Shown piece after piece: positions 1 through 5,274 of a DNA stretch of 5,409 nt (its first letter is position 1; the number at the start of each line of letters is the position of its first letter). The DNA comes from Nitrospirota bacterium (GTDB lineage: Bacteria > Nitrospirota > UBA9217), in assembly GCA_013334545.1 (NCBI GenBank), contig JAAXXJ010000222.1, positions 1-5,409 of the forward strand, read 5' to 3'. Made by a program: the position numbers and the translations under genes. The notes under the pieces are model-generated. The model was given only the letters and a program-made list of their open reading frames with translations. It had not been told where the DNA came from and did not search any database.

Positions 1-1
1 G

Positions 2-826
2 GTCCTGAGCGGATATGGCCTGAGCCTGGCGCCACGCATAGGCGCCCGCGCCACGTTCTATGATCGGGGCGCGACGACCATCGAACCGGTGGAGCGGAAA
101 TATACGTACGCCGGTGCGGACCTCAACGCGCGTATCTCGAGGGTCTACGGACAGGACGGAGAGTCCGGTATCGGCCGGGTCCGGCATTCCATAGAGCCGA
201 CGGTCTCGTATTCCTACATCCCCCGGATCGACCAGGGCGACTTCCCCCACCTGGATGCTGTGGAAGAAGTGCAAGCAGAGAACCTGGTGATGCTGTCCCT
301 CATCAACCGGCTTACCGCCCGATATAAGGACGGTGCGAACGTGCGGACCTTCGACATCATGGTCTTTCGCCTGTCCCAGTCCTATAACGTGGGCGAAGCG
401 CGGAACAAGGACCTCGAGAACACACACCCGCGTTCTGAGATCATAGGCGAACTTGCCGTCAAGACGCCGAAGCTGCTCACTGTATCGGCCAACGCAAACT
501 ACAATACGTATACCAACAGACTTACCTCCTCCTCCGAGAGCTTTGCGTTCAAGGGTGAGATCGTTCAGTTCGACATGAGCCACCAGTACCTTCGGGATCC
601 CCGGACGCAGTTTCTCATCACCGGCCTCGGTTTGAAACTGGACAGGTGGGACCTGAAAGGCCAGGTGTGGCGCGATGTGGAGAACCGGACCATCACCCAG
701 CGTGAGTACAAGGTCCATTATGCCTCCCAGTGCTGGGGTGTCGGGTTTTCCTATATGAACAAGCCGGGCGAGACGCAGTATCTCGTTTTGCTGGACCTCA
801 AAGGGCTCGGCGGGATGAAGTTCTAG
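2..826 (+). CDS. lptD: LPS-assembly protein LptD, C-terminal part (5' end outside window)
   Basis: The frame is open from the first bases of the window, so the 274 residues seen here are the C-terminal end of a larger protein; the GTG at 89 is internal. LptD is the outer-membrane beta-barrel that inserts lipopolysaccharide into the outer leaflet together with the lipoprotein LptE. Visible support: alternating polar/hydrophobic beta-strand pattern throughout, the family-typical stretch RVRHSIEPTVSYSYIP (about codons 59-74 of the visible part), and a C-terminal Phe (GLGGMKF), the usual last residue of a barrel recognised by the BAM machinery. Near the end there is one Cys (SQCWGV), where E. coli LptD has a Cys pair, so the disulfide pattern may differ. 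The gene ends in TAG and is followed by about 90 bases without a gene before cutA. Family assignment is confident; the N-terminal jellyroll domain is not in view. Confidence 0.9.
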   Translation, partial: VLSGYGLSLAPRIGARATFYDRGATTIEPVERKYTYAGADLNARISRVYGQDGESGIGRVRHSIEPTVSYSYIPRIDQGDFPHLDAVEEVQAENLVMLSLINRLTARYKDGANVRTFDIMVFRLSQSYNVGEARNKDLENTHPRSEIIGELAVKTPKLLTVSANANYNTYTNRLTSSSESFAFKGEIVQFDMSHQYLRDPRTQFLITGLGLKLDRWDLKGQVWRDVENRTITQREYKVHYASQCWGVGFSYMNKPGETQYLVLLDLKGLGGMKF

Positions 827-917
827 GGCTGCTGCTGTAGTCCGTGCAATCAAGGGATGAAGCGGAGAACGACTTCTATCAGTGAGAGACTGGTACACCG
901 TTCACGCAGGAGGGAAC

Positions 918-1238
918 ATGGCCGAAGAGATCGTCATTCTGATCACCGCGGGTTCGCCTGACGAAGCGGCAACCATCGCCCGGACGCTTGTCGACGAACA
1001 CCTGGCTGCCTGCGTGAACATCATTCCCGGTGTGAGCTCGTTCTTCTTCTGGGAAGGACGGACCCAGGAAGCCATGGAAGCGCTCATGATCTGCAAGAGC
1101 AGGATGCCGCTCATGGATGCATTCATTGCGCGCGTCAGGACACTCCATACCTATACCGTGCCGGAGATCATCGCCTTGCCCGTCGCGGCCGGCCTGCCGA
1201 GCTATCTTGCGTGGGTGAAGGATGCTACGAAGGGGTGA
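918..1238 (+). CDS. cutA: CutA family protein (divalent-cation tolerance protein)
   Basis: A 106-residue protein, the normal length for CutA1, a small ferredoxin-like-fold protein that forms very stable trimers. It was named for copper tolerance, but its molecular role is still unsettled. Family signatures seen: LVDEHLAACVNIIPGV (residues 24-39, with the conserved Cys32), the FFWEG strand (43-47), CKS (59-61), and the strongly conserved TVPEIIALPV (80-89) followed by YLAWV (96-100). The start is ATG 918 because a perfect AGGAGG lies at 908-913 with a 4-base gap; an in-frame upstream ATG at 882 would add a non-conserved tail and has no such site. The gene ends in TGA, which matters here because it shows UGA is an ordinary stop in this genome. 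It lies between lptD and a DNA glycosylase gene, with no functional link evident. Confidence 0.93.
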   Translation: MAEEIVILITAGSPDEAATIARTLVDEHLAACVNIIPGVSSFFFWEGRTQEAMEALMICKSRMPLMDAFIARVRTLHTYTVPEIIALPVAAGLPSYLAWVKDATKG

Positions 1239-1241
1239 CGC

Positions 1242-1255
1242 CGCCGTTAACGGCG
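1242..1255. repeat. 14-base perfect palindrome
   Basis: CGCCGTTAACGGCG sits 4 bases after the cutA stop, in the 59-base gap before the next gene. It is a perfect palindrome with no room for a loop and no T-run follows, so it is not a terminator. It could be a protein-binding site or chance in GC-rich DNA. Confidence 0.3.
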
Positions 1256-1297
1256 CCCCCCGCTGGAGGACCGGACCGCATACCTCAGGGATCGATT

Positions 1298-2047
1298 ATG
1301 AAGGCGGATAGGACCCGGAAACAGCTCATGGCCATCTACCATGCCCTCTTCAAGGCATATGGACCGCAGCAGTGGTGGCCTGGCGACTCCCCCTTTGAGG
1401 TAATGGTGGGGGCGGTCCTCACCCAGAACACCGCATGGGGCAATGTCGAAAAAGCGATCGCCAATCTGAGGGCAGGAGGCCCGTTAACCGTGGTCCGCTT
1501 CCGCGGTCTTTCCCGCCGCAAGCTCGCCAATCTCATCAGGCCGAGCGGATACTATACCATTAAGGCAAAACGCATCAGCAACCTCATGGCCTTTCTGACC
1601 GGATGCTATGGAGGGAGCCTTGCCCGGATGTTCCGGGATGATCCGGGGGAGTTGCGCAGAGGGCTTCTCTCGGTGAACGGGATCGGCCCGGAAACGGCCG
1701 ACGCAATCATGCTCTATGCAGCCGGACATCCGGTCTTCGTGGTGGATGCGTACACGAGGAGGATCCTCAGCAGGCACGGGATGGTGAGCGGGGACGATGG
1801 TTACCACGTTGTCCAGCAGTTGTTCATGGACAGCCTTCCGCGGGATGCGAGCCTGTTCAACGAATATCACGCCCTCTTAGTAAGGCTGGGAAAGATGCAC
1901 TGCACGAAGACCGCGCCCCGATGCAGCGGCTGCCCTCTCGAACCATTTCTGCCGCGTACGATCAAGGTTCATCAGCCAAAGCTCAAGAAGAATATCAGGA
2001 ACAAGATCAAGATATTGAAGCGCCCTACGGTTCCCTACAATATATAG
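1298..2047 (+). CDS. Endonuclease III-related HhH-GPD DNA glycosylase (MpgII/MagIII-like)
   Basis: A 249-residue base-excision-repair glycosylase of the HhH-GPD superfamily. Support: N-terminal helical core with AVLTQNTAWGNVEKAI (39-54), helix-hairpin-helix SVNGIGPETADAIMLYA (125-141), and the catalytic Asp in VVDAYTRRI (Asp150). Glu132 sits where E. coli Nth has its lyase Lys120 (same 18-residue spacing to the Asp). The protein is therefore expected to be a monofunctional glycosylase, as in the 3-methyladenine glycosylases MpgII and MagIII, rather than an AP lyase. The C-terminus has three Cys of an iron-sulfur loop, C202-x6-C209-x2-C212, but the fourth expected Cys (x5 later) is Leu218. A Lys/Arg-rich tail (220-243) follows. 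ATG 1298 is preceded by AGGG at 1287-1290. An earlier in-frame GTG at 1211 would overlap cutA and add unconserved residues, so it is rejected. Substrate is inferred, not shown. Confidence 0.85.
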   Translation: MKADRTRKQLMAIYHALFKAYGPQQWWPGDSPFEVMVGAVLTQNTAWGNVEKAIANLRAGGPLTVVRFRGLSRRKLANLIRPSGYYTIKAKRISNLMAFLTGCYGGSLARMFRDDPGELRRGLLSVNGIGPETADAIMLYAAGHPVFVVDAYTRRILSRHGMVSGDDGYHVVQQLFMDSLPRDASLFNEYHALLVRLGKMHCTKTAPRCSGCPLEPFLPRTIKVHQPKLKKNIRNKIKILKRPTVPYNI

Positions 2048-2078
2048 GGCTGGAAGGATTGGTATTTCAAAGAAAATC

Positions 2079-2106
2079 TTGACAGCAAAGCTGGGTCTGT
2101 GTTACT
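2079..2106 (+). promoter_or_regulatory. Candidate sigma-70 type promoter for the M23 peptidase gene
   Basis: A consensus -35 TTGACA (2079-2084) lies in the 98-base gap after the glycosylase gene. With a 16-base spacer the -10 would be GTTACT (2101-2106), only 3 of 6 consensus bases. The transcript would start about 30 bases before the M23 start codons. The -35 is convincing; the -10 is weak. Confidence 0.4.
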
Positions 2107-2145
2107 GTTTATCGAGTTACGGGTGCGTCTTCTCACCGCGGAGGG

Positions 2146-3084
2146 ATGATGAGGGTAGGGAAAGTGAGAAATATCAAGAAAAAAGAATATTTTACGATCA
2201 TGGTCGTGCCCGGCCCGAACTCCCCCGTGCGTACCCTCCGTATTTCAAAGTCTGCCATCAAGACATCGTTCCTATCGTTCCTCGGCGTGCTGGTCCTCTC
2301 GCTGTACCTGGTCTATGAGTATAACGATGTGAAGGATAAGGTCTGGGAACTGCAATCCATGCGCGAAGAGCTCATGCAGCAGAAGGCCCAGGTGCAGAAT
2401 TTCGCGCTGAACCTTCTTGACTACAAGCGCCAGATGTTCCTGCTCCGCGATCTGGATACCAAGCTCCGCCGCGCGGTAAGCCTCGGCCCCCGGGACAAGG
2501 CCCAGCAGGTGCTCGGCATCGGAGGCCCCGACGAGCTTGGCCTTCAGAACCTCACAGCGCTCGGTGAAAAGAAGCAGGCCGAGGCGCTCAAGGAAATGAG
2601 CGATGAACTCACCCAGCTTAAGGGCGCGGCATCCCGGCAGGAAGCCAGCCTGCAGGTGTTGATAGAATATTTCGAGGACAAGCGATCACTGTACGCATCT
2701 ACGCCTTCCATCTGGCCCGTGCGCGGCTGGGTCACCTCCCGCTTCGGGAGCAGGATATCGCCCTTCAGCGGCATCCAGAAGTTCCATGAGGGCATGGACA
2801 TTGCGGCGCAGACGGGTACGCCGGTCGTGGCCTCTGCCGACGGCGTGGTTGTCAAGGCCGGTTTCGGCACGGGTTACGGCAACATGGTCGAGATCAGCCA
2901 TGGCTACGGCATCAAGACGCTCTATGCTCATAATTCCCGCCTCAACGTGAAGGCCGGACAGCGCGTTCGGCGTGGCGATGTCATTGCATATGCCGGCGAC
3001 TCCGGCTCCAGTACGGGGCCTCACCTCCACTACGAAGTGCGTCTGAACGGCCTTCCGGTCAATCCGGGGAAATATCTGAATTAA
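2146..3084 (+). CDS. Membrane-anchored M23 family (LytM-type) peptidoglycan endopeptidase
   Basis: A 312-residue protein: short basic cytoplasmic segment (1-40, with the lineage-typical FTIMVVPGPNSPVR), one uncleaved membrane anchor (about 42-58), a coiled-coil/helical region (about 61-105 and 140-180), then a complete M23 domain (190-312). Zinc and catalytic residues are all present: H214 and D218 (FHEGMD), H262 (YAH), H293 and H295 (HLH). It is therefore predicted to be an active metallo-endopeptidase cutting peptide cross-links in the periplasm, unlike the degenerate EnvC/NlpD activators. The fold continues normally to NPGKYLN, near the usual end of the family. The start is uncertain: GGAGGG at 2140-2145 touches ATG 2146 and is 3-4 bases from ATG 2149, while GTG 2164 has GAGGG/AGGG sites at better spacing. 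Conservation begins only after residue 10, so it does not decide. A cold-shock gene follows; no cell-shape gene is visible next to it. Confidence 0.92.
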   Translation: MMRVGKVRNIKKKEYFTIMVVPGPNSPVRTLRISKSAIKTSFLSFLGVLVLSLYLVYEYNDVKDKVWELQSMREELMQQKAQVQNFALNLLDYKRQMFLLRDLDTKLRRAVSLGPRDKAQQVLGIGGPDELGLQNLTALGEKKQAEALKEMSDELTQLKGAASRQEASLQVLIEYFEDKRSLYASTPSIWPVRGWVTSRFGSRISPFSGIQKFHEGMDIAAQTGTPVVASADGVVVKAGFGTGYGNMVEISHGYGIKTLYAHNSRLNVKAGQRVRRGDVIAYAGDSGSSTGPHLHYEVRLNGLPVNPGKYLN

Positions 3085-3290
3085 AAGGGCGCGTTCAGGC
3101 CGTACTTATCCTATCATCCCTATGGCAGCGAACTCAAACGTTCATAAACATCTGGCTTGGGGAATAGAGCTCAGGGGCTACATGAGGCTCATCTCTGTTG
3201 TTCAAAACCGTAGTTTCACCAGGGAGCGGCAGCGGTAAAAGGGGAGCCGCGGCCGCCGGCGGAACTACACGCAAGGAGGGAGTACGATTT
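3085..3290 (+). promoter_or_regulatory. Long leader / intergenic region upstream of csp
   Basis: These 206 bases separate the M23 stop from the csp ATG and hold no credible gene. Long structured 5' leaders are common for cold-inducible csp genes. Two modest stem-loops can be drawn: GAGCTCA (3167-3173) with TGAGGCTC (3183-3190, one bulged G), and GCGGC (3226-3230) with GCCGC (3246-3250). A strong AAGGAGGG ribosome site lies at 3273-3280. I see no clear promoter and no terminator for the M23 gene. The cold-regulated leader is an inference from gene type and length only. Confidence 0.35.
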
Positions 3291-3497
3291 ATGTCGAACG
3301 GGAAAGTGAAGTGGTTCAACGAAGCAAAGGGATTCGGTTTCATCGAGCCGGATGGCGGAGGAAGGGACGTCTTCGTGCACTACTCAGCCATTCAGGGCGA
3401 AGGCTTCAAGACTCTTTCCGAGGGCCAGCCCGTCACCTTTGATGTTGTTCAGGGAGAGAAGGGGCCCCAGGCAGCAAATGTAAGCAAGGATTCTTAA
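3291..3497 (+). CDS. Cold-shock domain protein (CspA family)
   Basis: A 68-residue single cold-shock domain, the normal size for the family. These proteins are five-stranded OB-fold barrels that bind single-stranded RNA/DNA and melt RNA structure, acting as chaperones and antiterminators in the cytoplasm. RNP1 is seen as KGFGFI (13-18) and RNP2 as VFVHY (27-31); surrounding signatures are GKVKWFNEAKG (4-14), LSEGQPVTFDV (42-52) and KGPQAANV (57-64). ATG 3291 is chosen because AAGGAGGG lies at 3273-3280 and the conserved sequence begins at residue 4; an upstream in-frame ATG at 3198 would add a low-complexity Gly/Ala extension. The gene ends in TAA and is followed by a rho-independent terminator. 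Which csp paralogue it is, and whether it is truly cold-induced, cannot be told from here. Confidence 0.95.
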   Translation: MSNGKVKWFNEAKGFGFIEPDGGGRDVFVHYSAIQGEGFKTLSEGQPVTFDVVQGEKGPQAANVSKDS

Positions 3498-3579
3498 ACC
3501 GGCATACCGAAGCATTCCGCGACGGACTTGGTCTGCGGTAAGCTCGGTACAGCAGAAAGTCACAGGCAGACACGATCGG

Positions 3580-3612
3580 AACCCTGGAGGCCCCTCTCTC
3601 CGGGGTTTCTTT
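3580..3612 (+). terminator. Rho-independent terminator after csp
   Basis: AACCCTGGAG (3580-3589) pairs with CTCCGGGGTT (3598-3607) over 10 bp with one T-G wobble, an 8-base loop, and a T-rich tail (TTTCTTT, 3606-3612). It lies 83 bases after the csp stop codon, so it most likely ends the csp transcript. Confidence 0.75.
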
Positions 3613-3818
3613 GTTCGTGCGACAGCAAAAGGAACATCTCCATTACATAAGGGTAACGCAAGGATTTCTGGAACGAACACCCTCTTAGGTATTTCTGCGC
3701 AACAGTGAGAAGCGGGCCGCAGAAAGAAACGAATCTCTTTCTTTTAGCAGCTCTATGCTCCGTTGTGCTAGGCATGCAGGATACTGTTTTTGATTTCTCG
3801 CTTGATTTGTGAGATTCC
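3613..3818 (+). other. Gene-free stretch between two plus-strand terminators; possible small RNA
   Basis: I support no protein here: the short open frames on both strands lack ribosome sites and recognisable motifs. Base composition is lower in GC than the flanking genes. Several complementary segments exist: TTTCTGCG (3692-3699) with CGCAGAAA (3718-3725); AAAGAAA (3723-3729) with TTTCTTT (3738-3744), which would compete with the first; TCTCGC (3796-3801) with GTGAGA (3809-3814); and GAATCTC (3731-3737) with GAGATTC (3811-3817). They are followed at once by a perfect terminator. It does not match the 6S, SRP, RNase P or tmRNA landmarks I know. A small RNA is a guess from structure plus an unassigned terminator. 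Confidence 0.25.
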
Positions 3819-3852
3819 AGCAGCGCTTCCCCTTCGGAAGCGCTGCTTTTTT
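3819..3852 (+). terminator. Strong rho-independent terminator (plus strand)
   Basis: AGCAGCGCTTCC (3819-3830) and GGAAGCGCTGCT (3836-3847) form a perfect 12-bp stem with a 5-base CCTTC loop, followed by a T6 run (3847-3852). The T-run is only on the plus-strand side. The nearest upstream gene is csp, which already has its own terminator, so this is either a backup or the 3' end of an unrecognised transcript. Confidence 0.85.
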
Positions 3853-3873
3853 GAAAATTCTTGCTCCGGGTAG

Positions 3874-3919
3874 GCACCGGCATGCATACGCACAGTTGTC
3901 GCAGCCGGGCCGCCGGTGC
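3874..3919. repeat. Inverted repeat in the convergent intergenic region
   Basis: GCACCGGC (3874-3881) is perfectly complementary to GCCGGTGC (3912-3919) across a 30-base spacer. There is no T-run on either side. It lies between the two convergent terminators and no role is evident. Confidence 0.4.
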
Positions 3920-3963
3920 TGGGGGAAGAGGCGAGGTTAGCATGGTGCAGGGACAAATACGCG

Positions 3964-4004
3964 CAAAAAGAACGGCCGTCGGAGTATGTCCCTCGGCGGC
4001 CGTT
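3964..4004 (-). terminator. Rho-independent terminator of the YeeE/YedE operon (minus strand)
   Basis: Read on the minus strand, 4004-3991 pairs with 3984-3971: eight Watson-Crick pairs (AACGGCCG with CGGCCGTT), then mostly paired bases with two G-T wobbles and one mismatch, with a 6-base loop. TTCTTTTTG follows on the minus strand (3972-3964). It begins 23 bases after the stop of the selenoprotein candidate and closes that operon. Confidence 0.8.
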
Positions 4005-4027
4005 GCCGTTCCGATGCAATGCGCTGT

Positions 4028-4615
4028 TCAGCTGCTCCCGAACTTCTTCTCAAGCACCGTGGCCGCGTAGAACCCGCCGAGCGCCATCACGACGATCGCA
4101 GCGGCCACTCCCAGGACGGGGAGGTTGAAGTACTGGGGGACGGTGACCTGTCCCATGCTGGTGCTGTTCACGAACGGCATAAGGACCGGGGAGAGCTCAG
4201 CATAGACGAACATGCCTGCCAGCAGGCCTCCTACATAGACCATGCCGTCGATCTTGCCCGTGGCGACCGCCACGGCCGACGTGCCGGGTCAGTACCCTCC
4301 GATAACGAAACCGACGCCGAGGATCAGGCCGCCGGCCATCATGGGAACGATGTACGTCCCGATGAGGGGTAGCTCGCCGATATCGAGGAACCCCGCGCGG
4401 TTCAGAACCATGACCCCCACCATGGCCGTCACAAGCGCCGTGAACATGACCTTGAAGACCGAGAGGTCGGTGAGGTAGAACTGGGCAACGAGCTTGCGCG
4501 CACTGCCGAATCCGGCGCGCTCCAGGAAGAACCCGAAGGCGATGCCGATCAGCAGCGCGAAGAACAGGTCGTACGAAGGGCTCAGGACCCCGTATGTGAT
4601 GAGCGGTGCCGTCAT
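4028..4615 (-). CDS. YeeE/YedE-family membrane protein, C-terminal half, with in-frame TGA read as selenocysteine
   Basis: Two abutting open segments in one frame (4621-4289 and 4288-4028) form one 195-residue protein interrupted only by TGA at 4291-4289. The TGA replaces the Cys codon of the conserved GGY-C-PGTS motif (residue 109), and family sequence resumes at once (PGTSAVAVATGKIDG). Hydrophobic segments lie at about 16-31, 53-71, 89-107, 125-141 and 165-187. ERAGFGSARKL (32-42) and FKVMFTALVTAM (54-65) are further family signatures. The protein has no cysteine, so residue 109 is its only thiol/selenol position. YeeE/YedE proteins such as TsuA take up thiosulfate using conserved Cys; here the two halves are separate genes. 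Start: ATG 4615 overlaps the upstream stop as ATGA, with GAGGAG (4630-4625) 9 bases away; ATG 4621 is possible but only 3 bases from that site. A SECIS-like hairpin follows the TGA. Alternatives are a nonsense mutation or a base-call error. Transported species is inferred. Confidence 0.82.
4246..4288 (-). promoter_or_regulatory. Candidate bacterial SECIS element directly after the in-frame TGA
   Basis: Minus-strand reading. Numbering from the base after UGA, CCGUGGC (14-20; 4275-4269) pairs perfectly with GCCACGG (25-31; 4264-4258) around the four-base loop GGUC (4268-4265). Bacterial SECIS elements lie inside the coding region just after UGA and show an apical loop beginning with G, about 16-37 bases downstream, to which SelB binds; the E. 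coli fdhF loop also contains GGU. A lower stem, CGUCG (4281-4277) with CGACG (4250-4246), can form below an internal loop. The hairpin falls in codons for conserved residues, so coding constraint and high GC could contribute, but 7 perfect pairs at this distance with this loop is a close match. Confidence 0.8.
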
Positions 4616-5154
4616 TTCCATTCTCTCCTCAGAAAGAATGCAGTGCCATACGCACCGGCGAATACCGACATGGTGAACACCCAGCTCCCCAGGTTCAGGA
4701 GCGCCCCTCCCGTGATGGACTGGCCGCTCGTGCAGCCCCGGGCGAACTGTGCCCCGAAGGACACGAGCAGACCGCCGACGAAGGCCAGTGCCAGTCGGCC
4801 CTTGTCGGAGATGTTCGGGCCCCGCTCGATCGTTTTGGCCACCCGCCGTGCGAAGTAGCCGGACAGGAATCCGCCGATCATCACGCCGAGCACTTCAATG
4901 AACAGCCAATCCTTGAAGGGATTGGACGCCCGGGACAGGTACTTCTGGTAGAAGGGGTTGTCCCCTGCATGGACCGGCGCCACCAAGTTGACCACGAAGC
5001 TGACCACTGATGCAAAGGCGCCTGACGCCCCCAGACCCCGTCCTGCGATAACGAATGCCGCTAGCAGCACCAGCCCGATTCCGACCCCGGCAAGATAGGG
5101 ATTCATGTACGGCGCGGGCCGCGCGCCTGTTTCCTGAACAAAGCTGCTCTTCAT
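4612..5154 (-). CDS. YeeE/YedE-family membrane protein, N-terminal half
   Basis: A 180-residue inner-membrane protein with hydrophobic segments at about 20-38, 46-62, 84-102, 121-138 and 150-175. The family signature is FARGCTSGQSITGGAL (137-152) with the conserved Cys141; this corresponds to the Cys motif of the first half of full-length YeeE/TsuA transporters, which move thiosulfate across the membrane. Its stop codon overlaps the start of the next gene as ATGA, so the two are translationally coupled and very likely build one transporter of two unlike halves. Start: ATG 5154 is preferred because the AGAAGG ribosome site abuts the alternative ATG 5160 and lies 6 bases before ATG 5154. A hydrophilic loop (63-82, with the PVHAGDNPFYQKYL stretch) probably faces the periplasm. 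An ArsR-family gene lies upstream on the same strand. Thiosulfate, sulfide-derived species or a selenium species are all possible cargo; the sequence does not decide. Confidence 0.85.
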   Translation of the reverse strand: MKSSFVQETGARPAPYMNPYLAGVGIGLVLLAAFVIAGRGLGASGAFASVVSFVVNLVAPVHAGDNPFYQKYLSRASNPFKDWLFIEVLGVMIGGFLSGYFARRVAKTIERGPNISDKGRLALAFVGGLLVSFGAQFARGCTSGQSITGGALLNLGSWVFTMSVFAGAYGTAFFLRREWK

Positions 5155-5202
5155 AACCATCCTTCTTTCGTCTGTGAGAAACCTGGTACTACATGACCGG
5201 GA

Positions 5203-5237
5203 TGCGAAATATGCAAGTTTAGAATATTTGCAACTAT
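5203..5237 (-). promoter_or_regulatory. AT-rich direct repeats: candidate operator/promoter of the YeeE/YedE operon
   Basis: The 106 bases between the ArsR stop and the transporter start contain a markedly AT-rich patch. AAATATGCAA (5207-5216) and AATATTTGCAA (5223-5233) recur with TGCAA at a 17-base offset, on the same face of the helix within about two turns. On the minus strand, TTGCAA (5233-5228) could serve as -35 and TATTTC (5211-5206) as -10 with a 16-base spacer, both weak. ArsR-type repressors often bind AT-rich sites over such promoters. This is suggestive only. Confidence 0.3.
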
Positions 5238-5243
5238 AGGGCT

Positions 5244-5274
5244 AAAAAAAATGGCCGGTATCAGGCGCCGGAAA
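5244..5274 (-). terminator. Weak possible terminator after the ArsR-family gene
   Basis: On the minus strand a T8 run (5251-5244) follows a short GC-rich dyad, CCGG (5271-5268) with CCGG (5258-5255), spanning the ArsR stop codon. The stem is only 4 bp, so termination would be inefficient and read-through into the transporter genes is likely. Confidence 0.25.

Noticed and set aside
879..1870. Minus-strand open frames opposite cutA and the DNA glycosylase
   Set aside because: Shadow frames of conserved plus-strand genes.
3619..3648. Promoter for a small RNA (GCGACA ... TTACAT, 18-base spacer)
   Set aside because: Only 4/6 and 3/6 consensus matches, too weak to annotate.
3796..3817. Resemblance to the 3' end of 6S RNA (GAGATTCC)
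   Set aside because: No matching 5' partner or central bubble of proper length; the short similarity is likely chance.
3560..4019. Minus-strand open frames over the csp terminator and the intergenic region
   Set aside because: They run across two plus-strand terminators, lack ribosome sites and motifs, and have atypical composition.
4028..4273. A separate small membrane protein starting at GTG 4273
   Set aside because: The start would lie inside the hairpin and inside the conserved motif region, it has no ribosome site, and the five codons before it (PGTSA) are family sequence in the same frame. It is the second part of the gene interrupted by TGA.
4028..4621. Pseudogene or sequencing error at the TGA
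   Set aside because: Not excluded, but less likely. The stop falls precisely on the functional Cys codon, the downstream frame is intact to the expected end, and a SECIS-like hairpin is correctly placed.
3986..5010. Plus-strand open frames opposite the transporter genes (for example 3986-4372 and 4606-5010)
   Set aside because: They are antisense to well-supported genes, of composition typical of shadow frames, and have no recognisable domains.
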